Shown piece after piece: positions 28,401 to 41,089 of a stretch of DNA of 64,000 nucleotides; position 1 is the first letter of the stretch; every line of letters starts with the position of its first letter. The notes under the pieces were generated by a model. The model had not been told where the DNA came from and searched no databases. It was given only the letters and a program-made list of their open reading frames with translations. Position numbers and translations under genes: made by a program. Source of the stretch: Baylisascaris procyonis (Eukaryota; Nematoda; Chromadorea; Rhabditida; Ascarididae); assembly GCA_037389465.1 (NCBI GenBank), contig JAZARR010000127.1, forward strand, positions 1 through 64,000, given 5' to 3'.

Positions 28401-28782
28401 CGCTATAAAGCAGTTAATATACACGAGCGAGACATTAAAAAAAGGCATCGGAAACCGGAAGAAACGTCAAACGTTCTTTAAATTTCAGATTCTTTTGGGC
28501 ATTATGTTCCGGTCATTAAATTTATTGTGGCAAAGCATTCACTCTATAAGCATATCATCGTTTTGCAAATTTGACACTAAACACCCATCGACTGAGGTCT
28601 AACGATGTACGATGGTCATTGTGAGAGAGTCTGCGCTGCGCATTATATTGTATACACCTCACTAAAGTGACATACAGCACAAAAGATACGAAACATAGAG
28701 GATAAAACTTAAATGAGTATAACATTCAATTATCAAAGATGTATTTGCACAAAACATTGTGAATTGTAGATTTATGTTTCAG
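22427..28782. other. Long stretch without a supportable gene
   Basis: A good plus-strand donor exists at 25429-25430 (ATCAAAG|GTGAGTCG), but several frames are open before it and no partner exon was found. A perfect 10-bp hairpin is at 24497-24506/24520-24529. An AT-dinucleotide run lies near 25135-25153. A hydrophobic ORF at 23589-23825 is low-complexity AT-rich sequence. Plus-strand frames at 25230 and 27254 show no motif. The right part probably includes the promoter or outron of the SH2 gene. Confidence 0.5.
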
Positions 28783-28797
28783 CCGTCTGCCGGTGAC

Positions 28798-30919
28798 ATG
28801 CGTTCTCCACGAACGAAACTCATTTCGCAAATAGTGCATAGCAGCAATGACCGAGTTGCAACAAAAAGCAATTCACCAATAGTTGGTTAGTAACGAAGAT
28901 TTTCTTGTATAGGTTGTGCCTGATTTGTTAGCAGTAATACTGAATTTTTCTTGCAGAACTCTGTTAGTGCTTTTTGTTGTGATCATTATGAGTGATTCAG
29001 TTGATGCCGAATGCAGTTCCTTTTCATGATATCCGAATTCGAAGGAAATAGGTTCCGCTGTTTTTGTTTTACTTGAAAAGACTGATCGCCATTATGTTCA
29101 TCGGTTTGTAAAAACTATACTCATATGTGAGCTTTACGTAAGCATTACTTATTGTAAAATTTGCATTAGTTATCCACTGTCATATCACTTAAAATTTTTA
29201 AACAATTAGCGCTCTCATCTAATAAAAATGGATTGTTTAAGTAATAGGTCATTGTACCAGGAAATTAAGATTGAATTTGTAATACTTGTGTTATGTTTTT
29301 ACATTTATCACATTTCTGCATTCAATTCGTTCAATTTTGCGATTAGAATGTAGCAAATGCAGTGCGAGCTTGCCATCCATTTAATTAAGTTCGCGAACGC
29401 CCATTGCTATTCCTAAGATGTTCGCCACAATTGCTGTATTGTAATCATAACGGAAGTTTAGTTGAAACGCTCGACAATGCGGAATGGTATCATGGACGCC
29501 TGTCGAGAAGGAACGCTTGTGAATTGCTTCAGGATAATGGTGATTTCCTTGTGCGTCTCGCTCGCTCGAAAACCGATTCTGTAAGTTGCAACCGACTAAT
29601 CGTTATTCTTTAACAGAAGCGGAAACAGCGCAATTGAGAGATTCAATGTAGGATTGTATTCTCTCGAGTCTGAAACTCTACGTATTCATGCAGTGCTTAC
29701 AACATTGTGTTATGAGCCTGTTGGCAGTAAAATTTTTGTTTGCCGACATATCCATCATACTATTTGCAACATCCATGTTCTGCAAGAGGCTTGACAGCAG
29801 AGCCACTAAAGCTTAAATGTCTCAGTCCTCGACGGGCTCGGTATTTGATTTTTTTCTCCTCTATTCACTCACTTCTAAAAATTTTGCATTGTCTAATAAG
29901 GAGTAATGTCGGTAGACCTGCTGTTATTTAATAGTTGTTGTAGTCATGAGCTTAAAATATAAGGAATTTTCACTCAAACCTACTATTCAGTGATAGGTTA
30001 TGAGGTGAATCGAATAATGAATATGCTGATCTCATCATTTGTGTTTTGGAGTTGCTGAAAGCCGTATTGTCTGTAAGATGGAACGGTCGACATTATCATT
30101 TCGAAATTCGTGAGCGGCATGGATTTTTCTCTGTGGAAGATCTCCGCTTCGACAGTATCGTCAATCTCATAAAGCATTACCTCAATAAGCAGGTTTGTGT
30201 TTAAAACAGCTCCGATAAATCGGTGAGCGCTGCAAGCTTGACAGCAATTTTTTTTTTGTGAAGTATAGAACCTGTGTAAAAAAAGAGGCGGAGGTGAAAA
30301 ATGAACTAGTATGGCTCATTTCGAGGTTTTTTGCCCGGATAGACCTTTATTGATTCGAAGCAAACGAAGCAAAAATACGCCTCTTTGTAGCTGAAACGCT
30401 CTGATCATTGTGTGAGCATCCGGTTTTTTGCTTGTTTGAATAACATTCGTGAATGTCATGTTCTTCCCTATACAGACCGATCTCTGAAGAATCCTAACTA
30501 GCAATTGTAATGTAGAGAGGTTGGCCAGTTAGAGAAATATCTGCGCAAAGGGTGGTCGGAAGGAGGGGAGGAGGGAAAAGGAGTGGATTACTAGTTCATG
30601 GGCATATGCTGTCTTCCTTGGCCTCGTGAACTGTTTTCGCAGTTAAAAGGCCAGGAAACCACTTCTTCCACAAGCTACCAGCTTCTAAGTGTTCTGTTAT
30701 GATGTAGCTACCTAGCAGCGCATTCACAACGGAATTACGGATAAAATGGCTATAGCAATATAATTTCAGTGTCCGTTAACACGTCGCTCGGCAGCAATTA
30801 TCAAGCAAGCCGTTCCTCGGGTGGAATATTTAGATGCGCCATTTATTCTGAGAGGCGCTATCAACATTATGGTCGCATGTTTCATCATTATTTTCCTATA
30901 TATTTGCTCGATTATGTAA
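28798..30919 (+). CDS. Compact SH2-domain protein with hydrophobic C-terminal tail, no kinase domain
   Basis: Exons 28798-28885, 29462-29580, 30052-30192 and 30770-30919 join in phase with GT/AG boundaries, giving 165 residues. The start ATG lies 15 nt after TTATGTTTCAG, which could be an SL trans-splice acceptor; an upstream coding exon is not excluded. The SH2 domain spans about 38-135: WYHGRLSRRNACELL, GDFLVRLA with the phosphotyrosine-binding Arg61, LSVRWNGRYHHFEI, and FDSIVNLIKHY. The sequence then runs CPLTRRSAAIIKQAVPR, the usual SH2 C-terminal edge, but instead of a kinase domain it ends in INIMVACFIIIFLYICSIM and TAA. SH2 domains bind phosphotyrosine, and the tail would place one on a membrane. 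A donor (GTAAAC) overlaps the stop. A possible alternative last exon is 31003-31101, which would give a soluble tail only through weaker donors in exon 4. No kinase exons were seen downstream. Confidence 0.75.
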
Positions 30920-32739
30920 ACCTTGTTCGAGTGAAGCAAATGTACATTGGAATTGTTTGATTATGCTTTTTAATTCTTATAATAAGAACGGTTCTCATCC
31001 AGTTTATGAGACGACAGGACCATAATGACGCTAAAGGAGAGACAAAGGAAGGAGTGCTGAGAGGACAGCCGACCCATCGTCAGGATCCCCACTGCATTTA
31101 GAGATGGAATGGAATTTTTCACGGAATTTTACGGCATCACCTTTTCCCGAGTCATTCATGGACCAACTCTGCAGTGGCTTGACGGTTATCTCTCGATCTT
31201 AGTCGACAGTGAATGTTGTTCCAAATTTCGTATAATAATTTCTTTAACCTGGGGTATGCTTCCTGTTCTTTAGGATCATTAGATGCTTCGAAAAGTACAT
31301 AAATATAACTGTTCGATTCACTTGCCGTCTGCGATAACGTACACTGCTACATTTGGTATATGCGATTAGAGCAAAAAATATGTACAGCAATGATACAGGC
31401 ATATCTAACACAGAAAGCTTTTTTGTGCCGTTGATAAGTATGAAGATCACATACGATGAGCGTATTCACAAATAACGTTCACACGATGCATTGTTTGTAT
31501 CAACATCCATATGCCCTTACTGATTGACAGCAACGATTATCCGCATAATACAACGAATCCCTCAGGCGAGTACATGCGGTCTGAAATGTGATCTTATATT
31601 CGACTGCTATTTCATAAGTGAATAAGTTCTTGAGGCTTTTTTCCGTACTAATCTTCAACCCATCGAAAGTCCGTTAAACCGAAAGTTGTCGCCCTTGAGA
31701 TGGATTTGATAGCCTACTATACTGATGATGGATAAACAAGCGTTGAAAAATTCAGAAGGGAGAAGAGAACCCGTGAAGTCATAAAGTTTTTAGCAATCAT
31801 AAAGTGTGTGTCAATAGTCTTGACAGTGTTCTTCCAATTGACTAAAAAATGAATGCCAGATAAATTATCCAAGAAAAGGAATATTATCTATGTGATACTT
31901 ATATTCGCTTGTGAAGAGATTTGCAAATGAGCAAAAGAACGCATTGAAAAACTTCGTGGCTAACGTAAAGATTCAAATAATCTTAAATACCAAAAAAGGG
32001 CACAATAAATTCTAGTTGAAGGAAAACTCTTTGGAGCAATGTGAATGTTGAGAGGGGAAAGAAGAAAAATGGTTGCTTGAATTCAAGCTACTGCTTCGCT
32101 TTTCTCCACTCTTCTAACATAACTAACGATGAAATTCTTTTTAATGACCAAATATATTTGATAAACAGTTCCTCAAAGGACAATTTGAAAAATGTTTGTG
32201 GAAAAAGCGCACATCTGAACAACCATTAATTCAAAAGAAACGCATATGCAAGACAAATGTCTCAAAAATGGTCATTCATTTTTTAGTACATTTCAAATAG
32301 TCAAAAATAGTCATTTCGAAAGAAACAGTCTATAATTAATTCCAAAACGAGAAGTTGAAAAATGGCAATACTGATACAATCTAATATTGCCTTTTAACGG
32401 GATCCGTATGCATTGAAAATGGAGAACTAGGAGATAATTGTTTGTCAAATGAGGAGTAGCTGATGCAAAATATAGCACTTTGTTTAGAAAACAATTCACC
32501 TGCATTGAAGCATGATCGAAATCGATTTGCCAATTCATATACTGCTGAACGTAACTCTCACACCAGTAAGGATCGGCTCGAATACAAGCCTCATCTAAAA
32601 AATGCTTTAGAGAGAAAATGCAGTGAAGATATAATAATCAGCTAGCAATGAACAATGATATATTTGAAAGTATTTGAACCAGCTATATACTTACATAATC
32701 GGTTCAATAACAACCGCCAATTAGCATAATCAAGTACCA
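30920..32739. other. Intergenic or alternative 3' region of the SH2 gene
   Basis: At 31003-31101 an acceptor (CTCATCCAG) precedes a 33-codon open frame, RRQDHNDAKGETKEGVLRG, ending in TAG. It fits phase 0 and could be an alternative SH2-gene terminal exon. Nothing else is supportable. Confidence 0.35.
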
Positions 32740-34480
32740 TTAATACAATCCGTCATCGAGGAAAGAACTCTCTTGCATTTCTGAGATCTCCTCGAATAAC
32801 AAGTTTCGTAAAGTTTCACTCCTATAGTCGTTATTAATCCACGATTTCTGCCGATTAGCTTCATGTCCAATCTGCCAATTTCTGTTAACTTTTTCCTTCC
32901 GCGAGTAGAGAGGATTCCCGCAAGGAATCAAACTCATCCAGCGAACAATGCAGGATTGTGCCTTTCTCTTCCTAATGCTTGTACTGAAGAAACAGTATGA
33001 TGCTTCTATGTTTTTCAGAGGTGATAAAGTGGTGGATAAATATTGCATAGCTGAGCAAAATTATGCAAAATTCAACTACCAAAAATTCAGGCAATAGATA
33101 TTATCCAAACGAAACCTTTCTTTTGAAAATCCTAACTATGTACGCTGCGTTTTCGAAACAAAGTTTTCAAATCCTATACGACTGACATGGAGATGAGAGA
33201 CATGGGAATGCCGCACCACACACATAATTGGGAAAGATACAAATGAGCAAGGGATTTGCATAAATAATCCTTATTCATTTCGGTGCTAACAAACTGCATT
33301 CCAGCTCGTTCAGCATGACAGCAAAATAAACATCGTCAGTTATGGCTGATTGTATTTGATAGCATCAAGAATCAGGAAAATGATCACTTATGGACCTAGG
33401 ACGTACAACCTTCTCAAGCAAACCGAAACTATCGATCAATCGATTAAACGGCAACATGCTATAGCAGCCAACAACCTAGTAAAATTGGCACAGTGCAACT
33501 CAACCTACATAAGACGAAAGTGATGAATTGACACAAGAAAAGCACCTCTGTATATATTAATTGCCTGTTCGTTTTGTTGAAGAACTGCAGTGAAGTTAGG
33601 TGAATAGATCGTTACAGTTGGCGTATACATCGATGGGAGATTAGCGTTGATTGAGTTCTGTTGACGTCGACGTCGTATCAGCGGAGCTGAAGTTTCCTTC
33701 ATAACCATAACATTAGAATCCTCTTAAATGATTCGATTAAAAGAACGTCGATAATCCAAAGTCATTAATTTGAGCTTCAATAAAAGGAAAGCAAAGAGCA
33801 TAAAGATCTAACTACCACTGCCTTGATCTATTCAAGAATAAAATGCTGCATCATAGCAAAACACTCTAAATATTTTGATATAGTACAATCATAGGCATAT
33901 GAACGGTGATGAAAATATACTAGAAGAAGATAGGAGAATGCGAACCGAGTAGGATTCATCGGTTATCTGATTGAAACATTTCTCTTTAGGATTATTACAA
34001 GCTGATCAGCTACTATTTTCGAGTCGACTTTTTGGCTGTAATGAAGAATTAGTTCTATACAATAGCAAATCCGTTCGTAGATGCTCGCTGCCTCAACGAA
34101 TCTTCCATCATTACCGAAAATCAATCCCCACTCGAAGAAGAATATGTTAGATATTGGGGTCATAAAATGAACCAGTCCTCTGTACTCGAAACATGTGAAA
34201 GGTTACATGTTTGAAAGAATCGAAATTTGCAAAAATCAAAAAAACTCTACTCTACAACAATTCATCGCTATATAATGTGATTTTCAAAGTGTTGAGCGTA
34301 ATCTGAAGAACATTTTCGTTACATATCGCTGAAAATGAGTGTCACATAAAATAGATGCACTTATTTCAACTAGAGTTACATCTACGTTCACTTACCTCTT
34401 CGTGTGAAAAGCATGATTGGTGAGTTCGAAATGGAATGGTTGCACATTGCAGATACATTGCAGATCGTGAAGTGCTTCGT
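32740..34480 (-). CDS. Possible multi-exon minus-strand gene, unknown
   Basis: A strong donor GAAGAG|GTAAGTG ends an exon at 34396. An exon from 34179 down (GLIFGNDGRFVEAASIYERI, helix-pair-like) follows CGAGTACAG and joins it in phase 2. An exon near 33690-33546 (NEQAINIYR) ends AGAG|GTGC. A last exon 32983-32740 follows TGTTTCTTCAG and ends with LLFEEISEMQESSFLDDGLY. Phase between the last two exons does not match unless a short alternative frame is used. Several frames are open in parts of this region, so the model is only a guide. No family is recognised. Confidence 0.3.
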
Positions 34481-36615
34481 CGGTTTTTCAACGTTGCTCC
34501 CGAACATTATCGGTTCAGCATAAAACTGCAGATTCCCTCATAAATTCATAACATCAAACGCAATTTACTATTAAAAATTGGGAATTAATTTCAGCGTTGA
34601 ATTGTTCAACGATAGACAGTCATCCACGAACTAATACATGCAACGGCTGAGAGTGCGATGACGAGCAATAACAGATACAGAATCATGCAAGAGCATGTAT
34701 ATATATATATATAAAATGATGCTGCTATTATGTGTTCGCTATAAAAATGAATTATTTAAACAAGAAGAGCGTGTCTCGCCTGAAATGCTAATGGAAAATT
34801 CGCAACAAAGCATAATAATAATATGAACAATAAGCCGCAAGATGTTATAAACGGCTCGCATACCATCCAAACTGAACAAATAGCCACATCAGTGCTGAAG
34901 TGCTCATTTGGCGATAGGAGTCGAGAAAAACTCCCTCGTATATCTGAAGCTTTGCCTCGAGGGAGTTTCTGACCTTCGTATTGTGCCTGTTGTCTGTTTG
35001 CCGCAAACTCTCTTCCCTCCTAGATAATTGTGAATAATTTTATTGCAAAATTTTGAAGATCAAATGTTCAGGCCTTGATATTTACATTAGCTAAACATCT
35101 ACTCAATGTGAAACAAACTTTAGCTCACTTCAACTTTAGAACTCTTTACTTTAATATTTTCGAAATTTTCGAACGCAGAAAATAACCTATTTATTCGTGC
35201 ACATAAAATTTATTTCCCAAATGTGATTTAATATGCATTCATCATAAAAATTAGCCATCATATAGTTCGAAAATATAGCCGAATGAAAGTTATTGCCGAA
35301 ATTTATTTGCATTTGAAATTTCATACGATCTGGTGAAATTATTCAATTGTTCACTTCAGTAGCATCACTCAAATCTAGGGATATCATCACATCGGAAATG
35401 AATTTTGAATATAATTGAGTTTAAGGCATTTTCATTTAATTTTTTAACGTTTAAGTTAGAGGAGAAAATTTCATAGCAATATCGGCTTACTCATAGAATA
35501 ATAAAAAAACTAGTTTTTACTCCATTTACTCTAATGAATTGAACAGTCGAATTTGTTATTGTAAGATAAACAGAACGTATTCGAATCGTCTGCTATTATA
35601 ACGGAAACGTTCATGTAAATAGATACATTCGGAATTGCTAAGAATGCACAGCGATGCTAACTAGCTGAATACCACACACTGTAAACAATGAGGGGAACGT
35701 CACGTTGCTGAGCACACATCAAATAATCCACAACAATATTCTCATCTTAAATAAAATACCTCTAAGTTGAAAATCCTCATCGACAGATATCCGTTAATCT
35801 GTGAAAGCATAACGATATCAGTGCGATCACTCGACGAAGACTGCAAAAAAAAAAAAAAAAAATTCACATCGATTCATTTTTATTCTACGAGTGAAATCTT
35901 GATGAAGTAAAGCAAAAGAGGATATACGAGTGTAATCTTAATCGAAAGCTCTCGTAATGAGTGTGAAAATATAAAAAGAAATTTTCAAAAATCGTTGGAC
36001 AAAGTAGTTCATTATATGCTCACATGTGATCGCAGATATTAATTAGTGATAAAAATGAACATTGGCGCTTCACTTCTAGTGGAAAAAATGAACAAGATGA
36101 GCTTAATGTTACCAAAAAATATATGCATTAGAAATGAAAGCGCAGAAGCGTATTAACTGCTCATCACCTTATAGATGCTACTCACTTATAATTTGCTACC
36201 ACTTTTTATTTACTGTCAGTGGCGATCTATTTTGATAAATAAATAGCAAAAACAATGTGAAAGATAATATGGGACAAAAAAAGCGATCAGGAAAAAATGA
36301 AAGATTTGCAGAGATATAAAGCAATCGAATTTGATGGCAACAGAAGAGGTGAAAACTTCCTTGTGTTCCCCGATCACTGATGCAAGAGGAAAGCGAGATT
36401 TCTTGAGTTGTTCATAATTTTTTTCCTGATGCAACAGTGTCCACAAAACTTTTCTGATGGGAATCAAGTAATATGTATACACCCGTTAGAGATAATTCCG
36501 ACGGCCACCTTTTACGTCTTGAAGAAGATCGGAAACTATAAATGCACTGTGCTGCTTCTTAACGCATCTCTCGACTTCTCATGAGTTTTATGTGTGAGGG
36601 AAGCTAATAACCTAC
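34481..36615. other. Stretch without a supportable gene
   Basis: Contains the hairpin at 34924-34970, a short TA run near 34700 and a long A-run near 35846-35861. Further exons of the DOMON-like gene may lie in 36216-36560 on the minus strand, where short open pieces exist, but I could not fix their phase. Confidence 0.4.
34924..34970. ncRNA. Stable hairpin, possible small-RNA precursor or structural repeat
   Basis: AAACTCCCTCG at 34928-34938 is perfectly complementary to CGAGGGAGTTT at 34958-34968 with a 19-nt loop. Pairing extends outward with a 2-nt bulge (AGAA/TTCT). The stem is shorter than a normal pre-miRNA, so this is only a candidate structure. Confidence 0.25.
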
Positions 36616-37477
36616 TGAAGCATTTGCAAATCCAACACCGATCCAGAAATCGTCGAATGGCGCATTAGCCAAACTAATGTCCATCTTTAGTATCCCATCT
36701 TCAACCGTCCAATTTGCCGAGAAACCATTTGCACTATTGAATTCACATCCTTCTAATGCTTGTGGGTTCGCAATCGCAAGCATGCAACCTATAAGGAACA
36801 GGTTGGAAGGTAAATAGGTTTAAAGGTACAGTCACATAAGAAGTTAGGCGATGAGATAACCGTAATGCAAATTTGTGCTTGAAAAAGCCAAAGGTCGTGA
36901 TTCCTGAAAAATCGTCTCGCAAAAAGTTCGACTTTGTAAGTAACTGATAAACTGTGCAGTTGGCACTTCGTTAAATAAAGGAGCGAAAGAAGGCGCATTT
37001 GGAAAGATTTGCTGGAAAAGGTGAAAGAATAAAAGCTTTTGTGGTACCAGTCATTACGCTTGCGAGCCTCATAACTTCTTAGAAAATGGCAAAATCGGGC
37101 AATAACACATTTACTTTAAGCCGAACCGCCTAATTATGCAAGACTCCAAAAATCACTCATTTTAAGACCCGGTTGGTCCAAAAATGTGGCTTGATCGGTT
37201 GTGAGATATTTGCGGTTTTTATAGGCATTTTAAGTGCGTAGAGCTCCGTTTGAACCTAATAGATCAACTTGGAAAGTGATTAGCGCGTCGCCTATGGCGT
37301 AGATTATAGCCACAGAATCTCGCAACTTCGATCCAGTGCTACTCCATTTGGATGTATCGGTGCAACAAGTGATTGACGATTGAAAACGATGACAGCAAGA
37401 CTGAAAAGAACAAAATACGATATGAGAATATTAAAAAACTCACCTGCGAAAACGAGCAACACATGAAGATTGTTCAT
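36616..37477 (-). CDS. Secreted DOMON-like domain protein, first two exons
   Basis: Exon 37477-37444 starts ATG and ends GCAG|GTGAG. Exon 36788-36616 follows TTATAG and ends TCA|GTAGGT. They join in phase 1. The start encodes a signal peptide, MNNLHVLLVFAGCMLAIA. The mature part is EGCEFNSANGFSANWTVEDG, then ILKMDISL and FDDFWIGVGFANAS. The Cys near the start, the F..xW.v strand and the W.(a/g)iGF motif are the pattern of DOMON domains (extracellular heme- or sugar-binding beta-sandwiches). The rest of the domain must be in further exons to the left. A candidate is near 36560 (HSAFIVSDLLQDVKGG), but its acceptor is weak. Confidence 0.6.
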
Positions 37478-38809
37478 AATTGAATGATGAGTAAGGAGGC
37501 AATAAGCAGCATATAGCCGGTTTGTAAGAGACTCTTAGCAAATATGCTTTTGCAAACAAACTCCTATGAATCCACTTTGTAGACGGATATTCAGCCTCAA
37601 CTATCTCCTTGTTACAAATTTACGTGGGATGAATATATCACCCATCTATTTGGCATTTTATTTGTTGAAGGACATTATGGAGAACGATGTAACCATCACT
37701 TAGATGTCACCTATTTCCATTTGTGTTGGAAGCAACAAGATAAGCATTTCGTTTCTCTGTTAGGCTTCTGCCATGCTTCAGCTTGCTTACATCTTCTCGG
37801 GACTGTTTAAATGGCCTGGGTTTGAATTTAGTGCCTGAGAGAAGTTGGAAAATTGTAATAGTGTTATGGAATGCTCGGCAAATACCGATCGAATGAGTAA
37901 TCCATTTAGTTCTGAGGTGAGGTGTTCTACAATACGACATGAAGTGGATTATGCAACGGTACGATAGCTAAAATTTACCGTACTGCAAATAAAGCACGGT
38001 GTAGTGGTTTTTCAATGGGAATTAGGTGAACAATTGCACTAGCAAACATCTTATTTATTATCGATTACTGGTCGGAACTATACAGTAAACTTAGTAGTTC
38101 GAAGCCACTAAAATTCCAGGCATCCTTCGACAGCTCCCTCTCGTTTCAAAAGTTTGATAAGATCCCGATTTGCCACTCGAAAGATCATACTCCAAATGCA
38201 ATTGTCACATAGATTCAGATTTCCCGCTTTCAGTTCAACAGTTTAGAACTAGATCTACCTCGACCTTAACCTTTCTCATTGAACCGAGTAGTCGAATAAT
38301 TGTCGAACGATAGAGTCACAAAGTGCAAAAGTGTAGAGGTTGCGGTGTTGAGGTTTCGAGGAACTCACGGAGGTTTTCCTCTTTGAGGTTCAGAATTAAA
38401 AAATTCATCTAATTCACTCAGCAAAATTTATCGGTGATTAAAACGATTCACTTTGGCTAATTTGTTTAAACATTTAAAATTCAACTTTTATAACATAATA
38501 TGCTTCAATGTAATTTTCTATTTCTTTTAACGACCTCTTTAGAAGTTTTTATTTTATATCATTATCCACGTGTTCGTCGATATATTCATAGTTGTCGTTC
38601 GAATTGACTTGTTGTCTTCACATTTTTCTTTTCTTTTTTGTTAAGTTGATGTGATGGCTATCCTTGCAGTGACGAACAGAGAACTTCTTTTAATGAGCAC
38701 TTCGAAGTATCCTTCATTTTTCGTTTTTGCGTTCGTCCTCCTCCTTGATTAGCGTAAATGATGAATCACTCCACAAATTTGCACGAGTTGTTTCGCTTCA
38801 CGATGATTC

Positions 38810-38845
<36 letters not shown>

Positions 38846-40982
38846 AAGAGAGGGAGGGAGAGAGAAAGAAAGAAACTGAAAGGATAAAGGAGAGAGAAAG
38901 AACAAACATCAAATCGGCTGCTTTAGAATCAATACCAAAGTAACGACAAGTTTTTCATCTTTTTCGATTCACTTCTTTGAAACGCATTTACATTGAATAT
39001 TCATTGAGACCGGTTAGGCGGTGCATGCATGCATAAGATATTTGCATGTGAAAGTGCAGCATGAAGTTGCATTCTTGAAATGCGATAGTCATTCTATTTC
39101 GCTAACAATCTTTAATATGCGTGCGCTTCAACTTCAATGAATGAAGAAATTTTATTTCACCGTCTTTTCTTTTTACATTATTTCTATACACTTTTTGCAA
39201 AAATTCACTTTGAAAGGTGCACGATATGAGCGTGGTGACGGTGCCATTTTAATGTGTATGTGTGTGTCTGCCTGTCTGCTTCTTCGTTTGTCGGCCCAGC
39301 AATTTCACGCCGAAAACTATTGGAGTCCCAATTATGAAAATAGATCGGCATAGTCAGCACCACAGGAATTGTTGTATCAGCTTTTAAGATGGTCTTAGAA
39401 TCTCCAAAAGTTTATCTTCTCAAATAGACAATGAGATTTACATACATTTTGCGATGGATTATTCGTATGCGAGCGTTCGGTTGAAAGAAAGTTGGAACAT
39501 TGAGTTGACATCTTATGTTTCAGTCAACTTGGTCGCATACGCAGGTACTATATAAAAGATTCTCTGCTTGAAGAATAAGCGACTGGTAAAAATGCATGTA
39601 GATTTTTCTCCCTCCAAATATCTGCAGCTTTTTCAGATCTAAAGATGAACAATACAGTCTTGCAAGGAAATTATTATCGAACAAAGATGGCATCAAATTT
39701 CCGCTCAACTCTTTCACAATTTCAATAATATTGCATTGCTTCTTTAATCACAACAATCGAGCAGTTTATTGTTGAAAATATGACATTTGCATGTATCGTT
39801 CGAGCCAAAAAAAGATAAACACTTTTGAAAGCAATGGGAGGGGCTTCATGTGAAATGACATCAACGAGCTATTCTCTCAAATGTACTTCGCATAAGCCAA
39901 AAAAAAAAACAAAACAAAACGAAGCACATCTTTGTTCTTAGCGGAAATGTGCTATTCAAGAAAGTGAAATGAGCCTATTTATTCCTTTTTGAAGTTTCAA
40001 CATTCATCTGATGACCTCCACTAATGAGTAATAAAGAATATAAAATATCGGGCGCAGAATATTTTTGAAAAAAATATCTTCATTGATGCAAAAGTGAAAT
40101 AAATCAAGTGAGGAAAAAGTGGGTTTCTAAAACTGTAAGTTTTTTATAGATTATACAGTGGAGAAGATTGAAAAAAGTTGGAATATTAAAAAACGAAAGT
40201 GCATTGAAATATGGGAAATAACAAAGCGAAAATTTTGTTTATCAAATGAAAGAACACTTTTTTAGGTGAAAAATCTCTCATCACATATGTTTCATTTAAT
40301 GCAATTCGATTTAAGAAAGTCAAGTGGAAATTTTTCCCTAAATTTTTGCAAAAAGATTCAAAAATTCCTCTCAAAAATGAAGCATCTTTGAGAGGAATAT
40401 TTTATTCAGTTTATTAATTTTTACTTCAAGAATCCATCTGATTGAATGAATATTTCGACCATATAGAAGAACGTTGACAACATCGAAATTCATATGAAAG
40501 ATAAAATTTATTTTAATTATAACATTAAAGGTGAATAATATTCATTCACAAATGCACTTTAAATAGAATTCTTTAAAAAATTAAACTTTACCTCCGAAAA
40601 GAAATCGTCTCGTTAACCAAATACTCAATCTAAAATCAAATTTTTTCGAGCAGATAAAATATTTTGATAGCGGAAATTACTGTCGCATAAAATTATCAAA
40701 TGAAAAATGGGATTAGAACTGAACGTCAATGCTATCAATACTGTTAAGAAAGTTTTGAATTAAATATCTAAGCATATCACGCAATAGAGCAGCAACAATA
40801 TTTTGCGTGATCGAGTTTACAGATCAAAAAAAGAAGAATTGTTTAAGGCAAACATTTGCACAACTTTCCTCAAAGATTTAATGTTATTTCCATACGCAGA
40901 TAGACCGTATAGAGCGAAGAGAATGGATTTCTCTATGGCATGCATGGCAACAGCAAAAAATAGCATATAGCCAGCAATGGGT
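37478..40982. other. Stretch without a supportable gene; GA microsatellite
   Basis: Apart from the GA-rich microsatellite at about 38812-38897 I see only AT-rich sequence with poly-A/T tracts. The ORF over the microsatellite (38758-38943) is an artefact of the repeat. Confidence 0.5.
38812..38897. repeat. (GA)n microsatellite
   Basis: Near-perfect AG dinucleotide repeat grading into degenerate GGGA/GAAA purine sequence on the plus strand. Confidence 0.95.
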
Positions 40983-41089
40983 TCATATTACAATAGACGG
41001 TGAGTTGAGGTTTTCACGATAAGCCAAAGAAGTATCATGAAATTGTTGTGAACGTTTGATAATCCCGTCTTCCGGCTTATAGAAACAAG
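40983..41089 (-). CDS. Possible terminal exon, unknown
   Basis: After acceptor CAAACAATTGCAG, a 35-codon frame (FYKPEDGIIKRSQQFHDTSL) ends in TGA. It has normal-looking amino-acid composition, unlike the surrounding AT-rich DNA. No upstream exon was found. Confidence 0.25.

Noticed and set aside
30770..30960. 63-codon ORF in the alternative frame of the last SH2 exon
   Set aside because: The phase-0 splice from 30192 selects the other frame, which continues the SH2 domain.
38758..38943. Arg/Glu-rich ORF
   Set aside because: Translation of the GA microsatellite.
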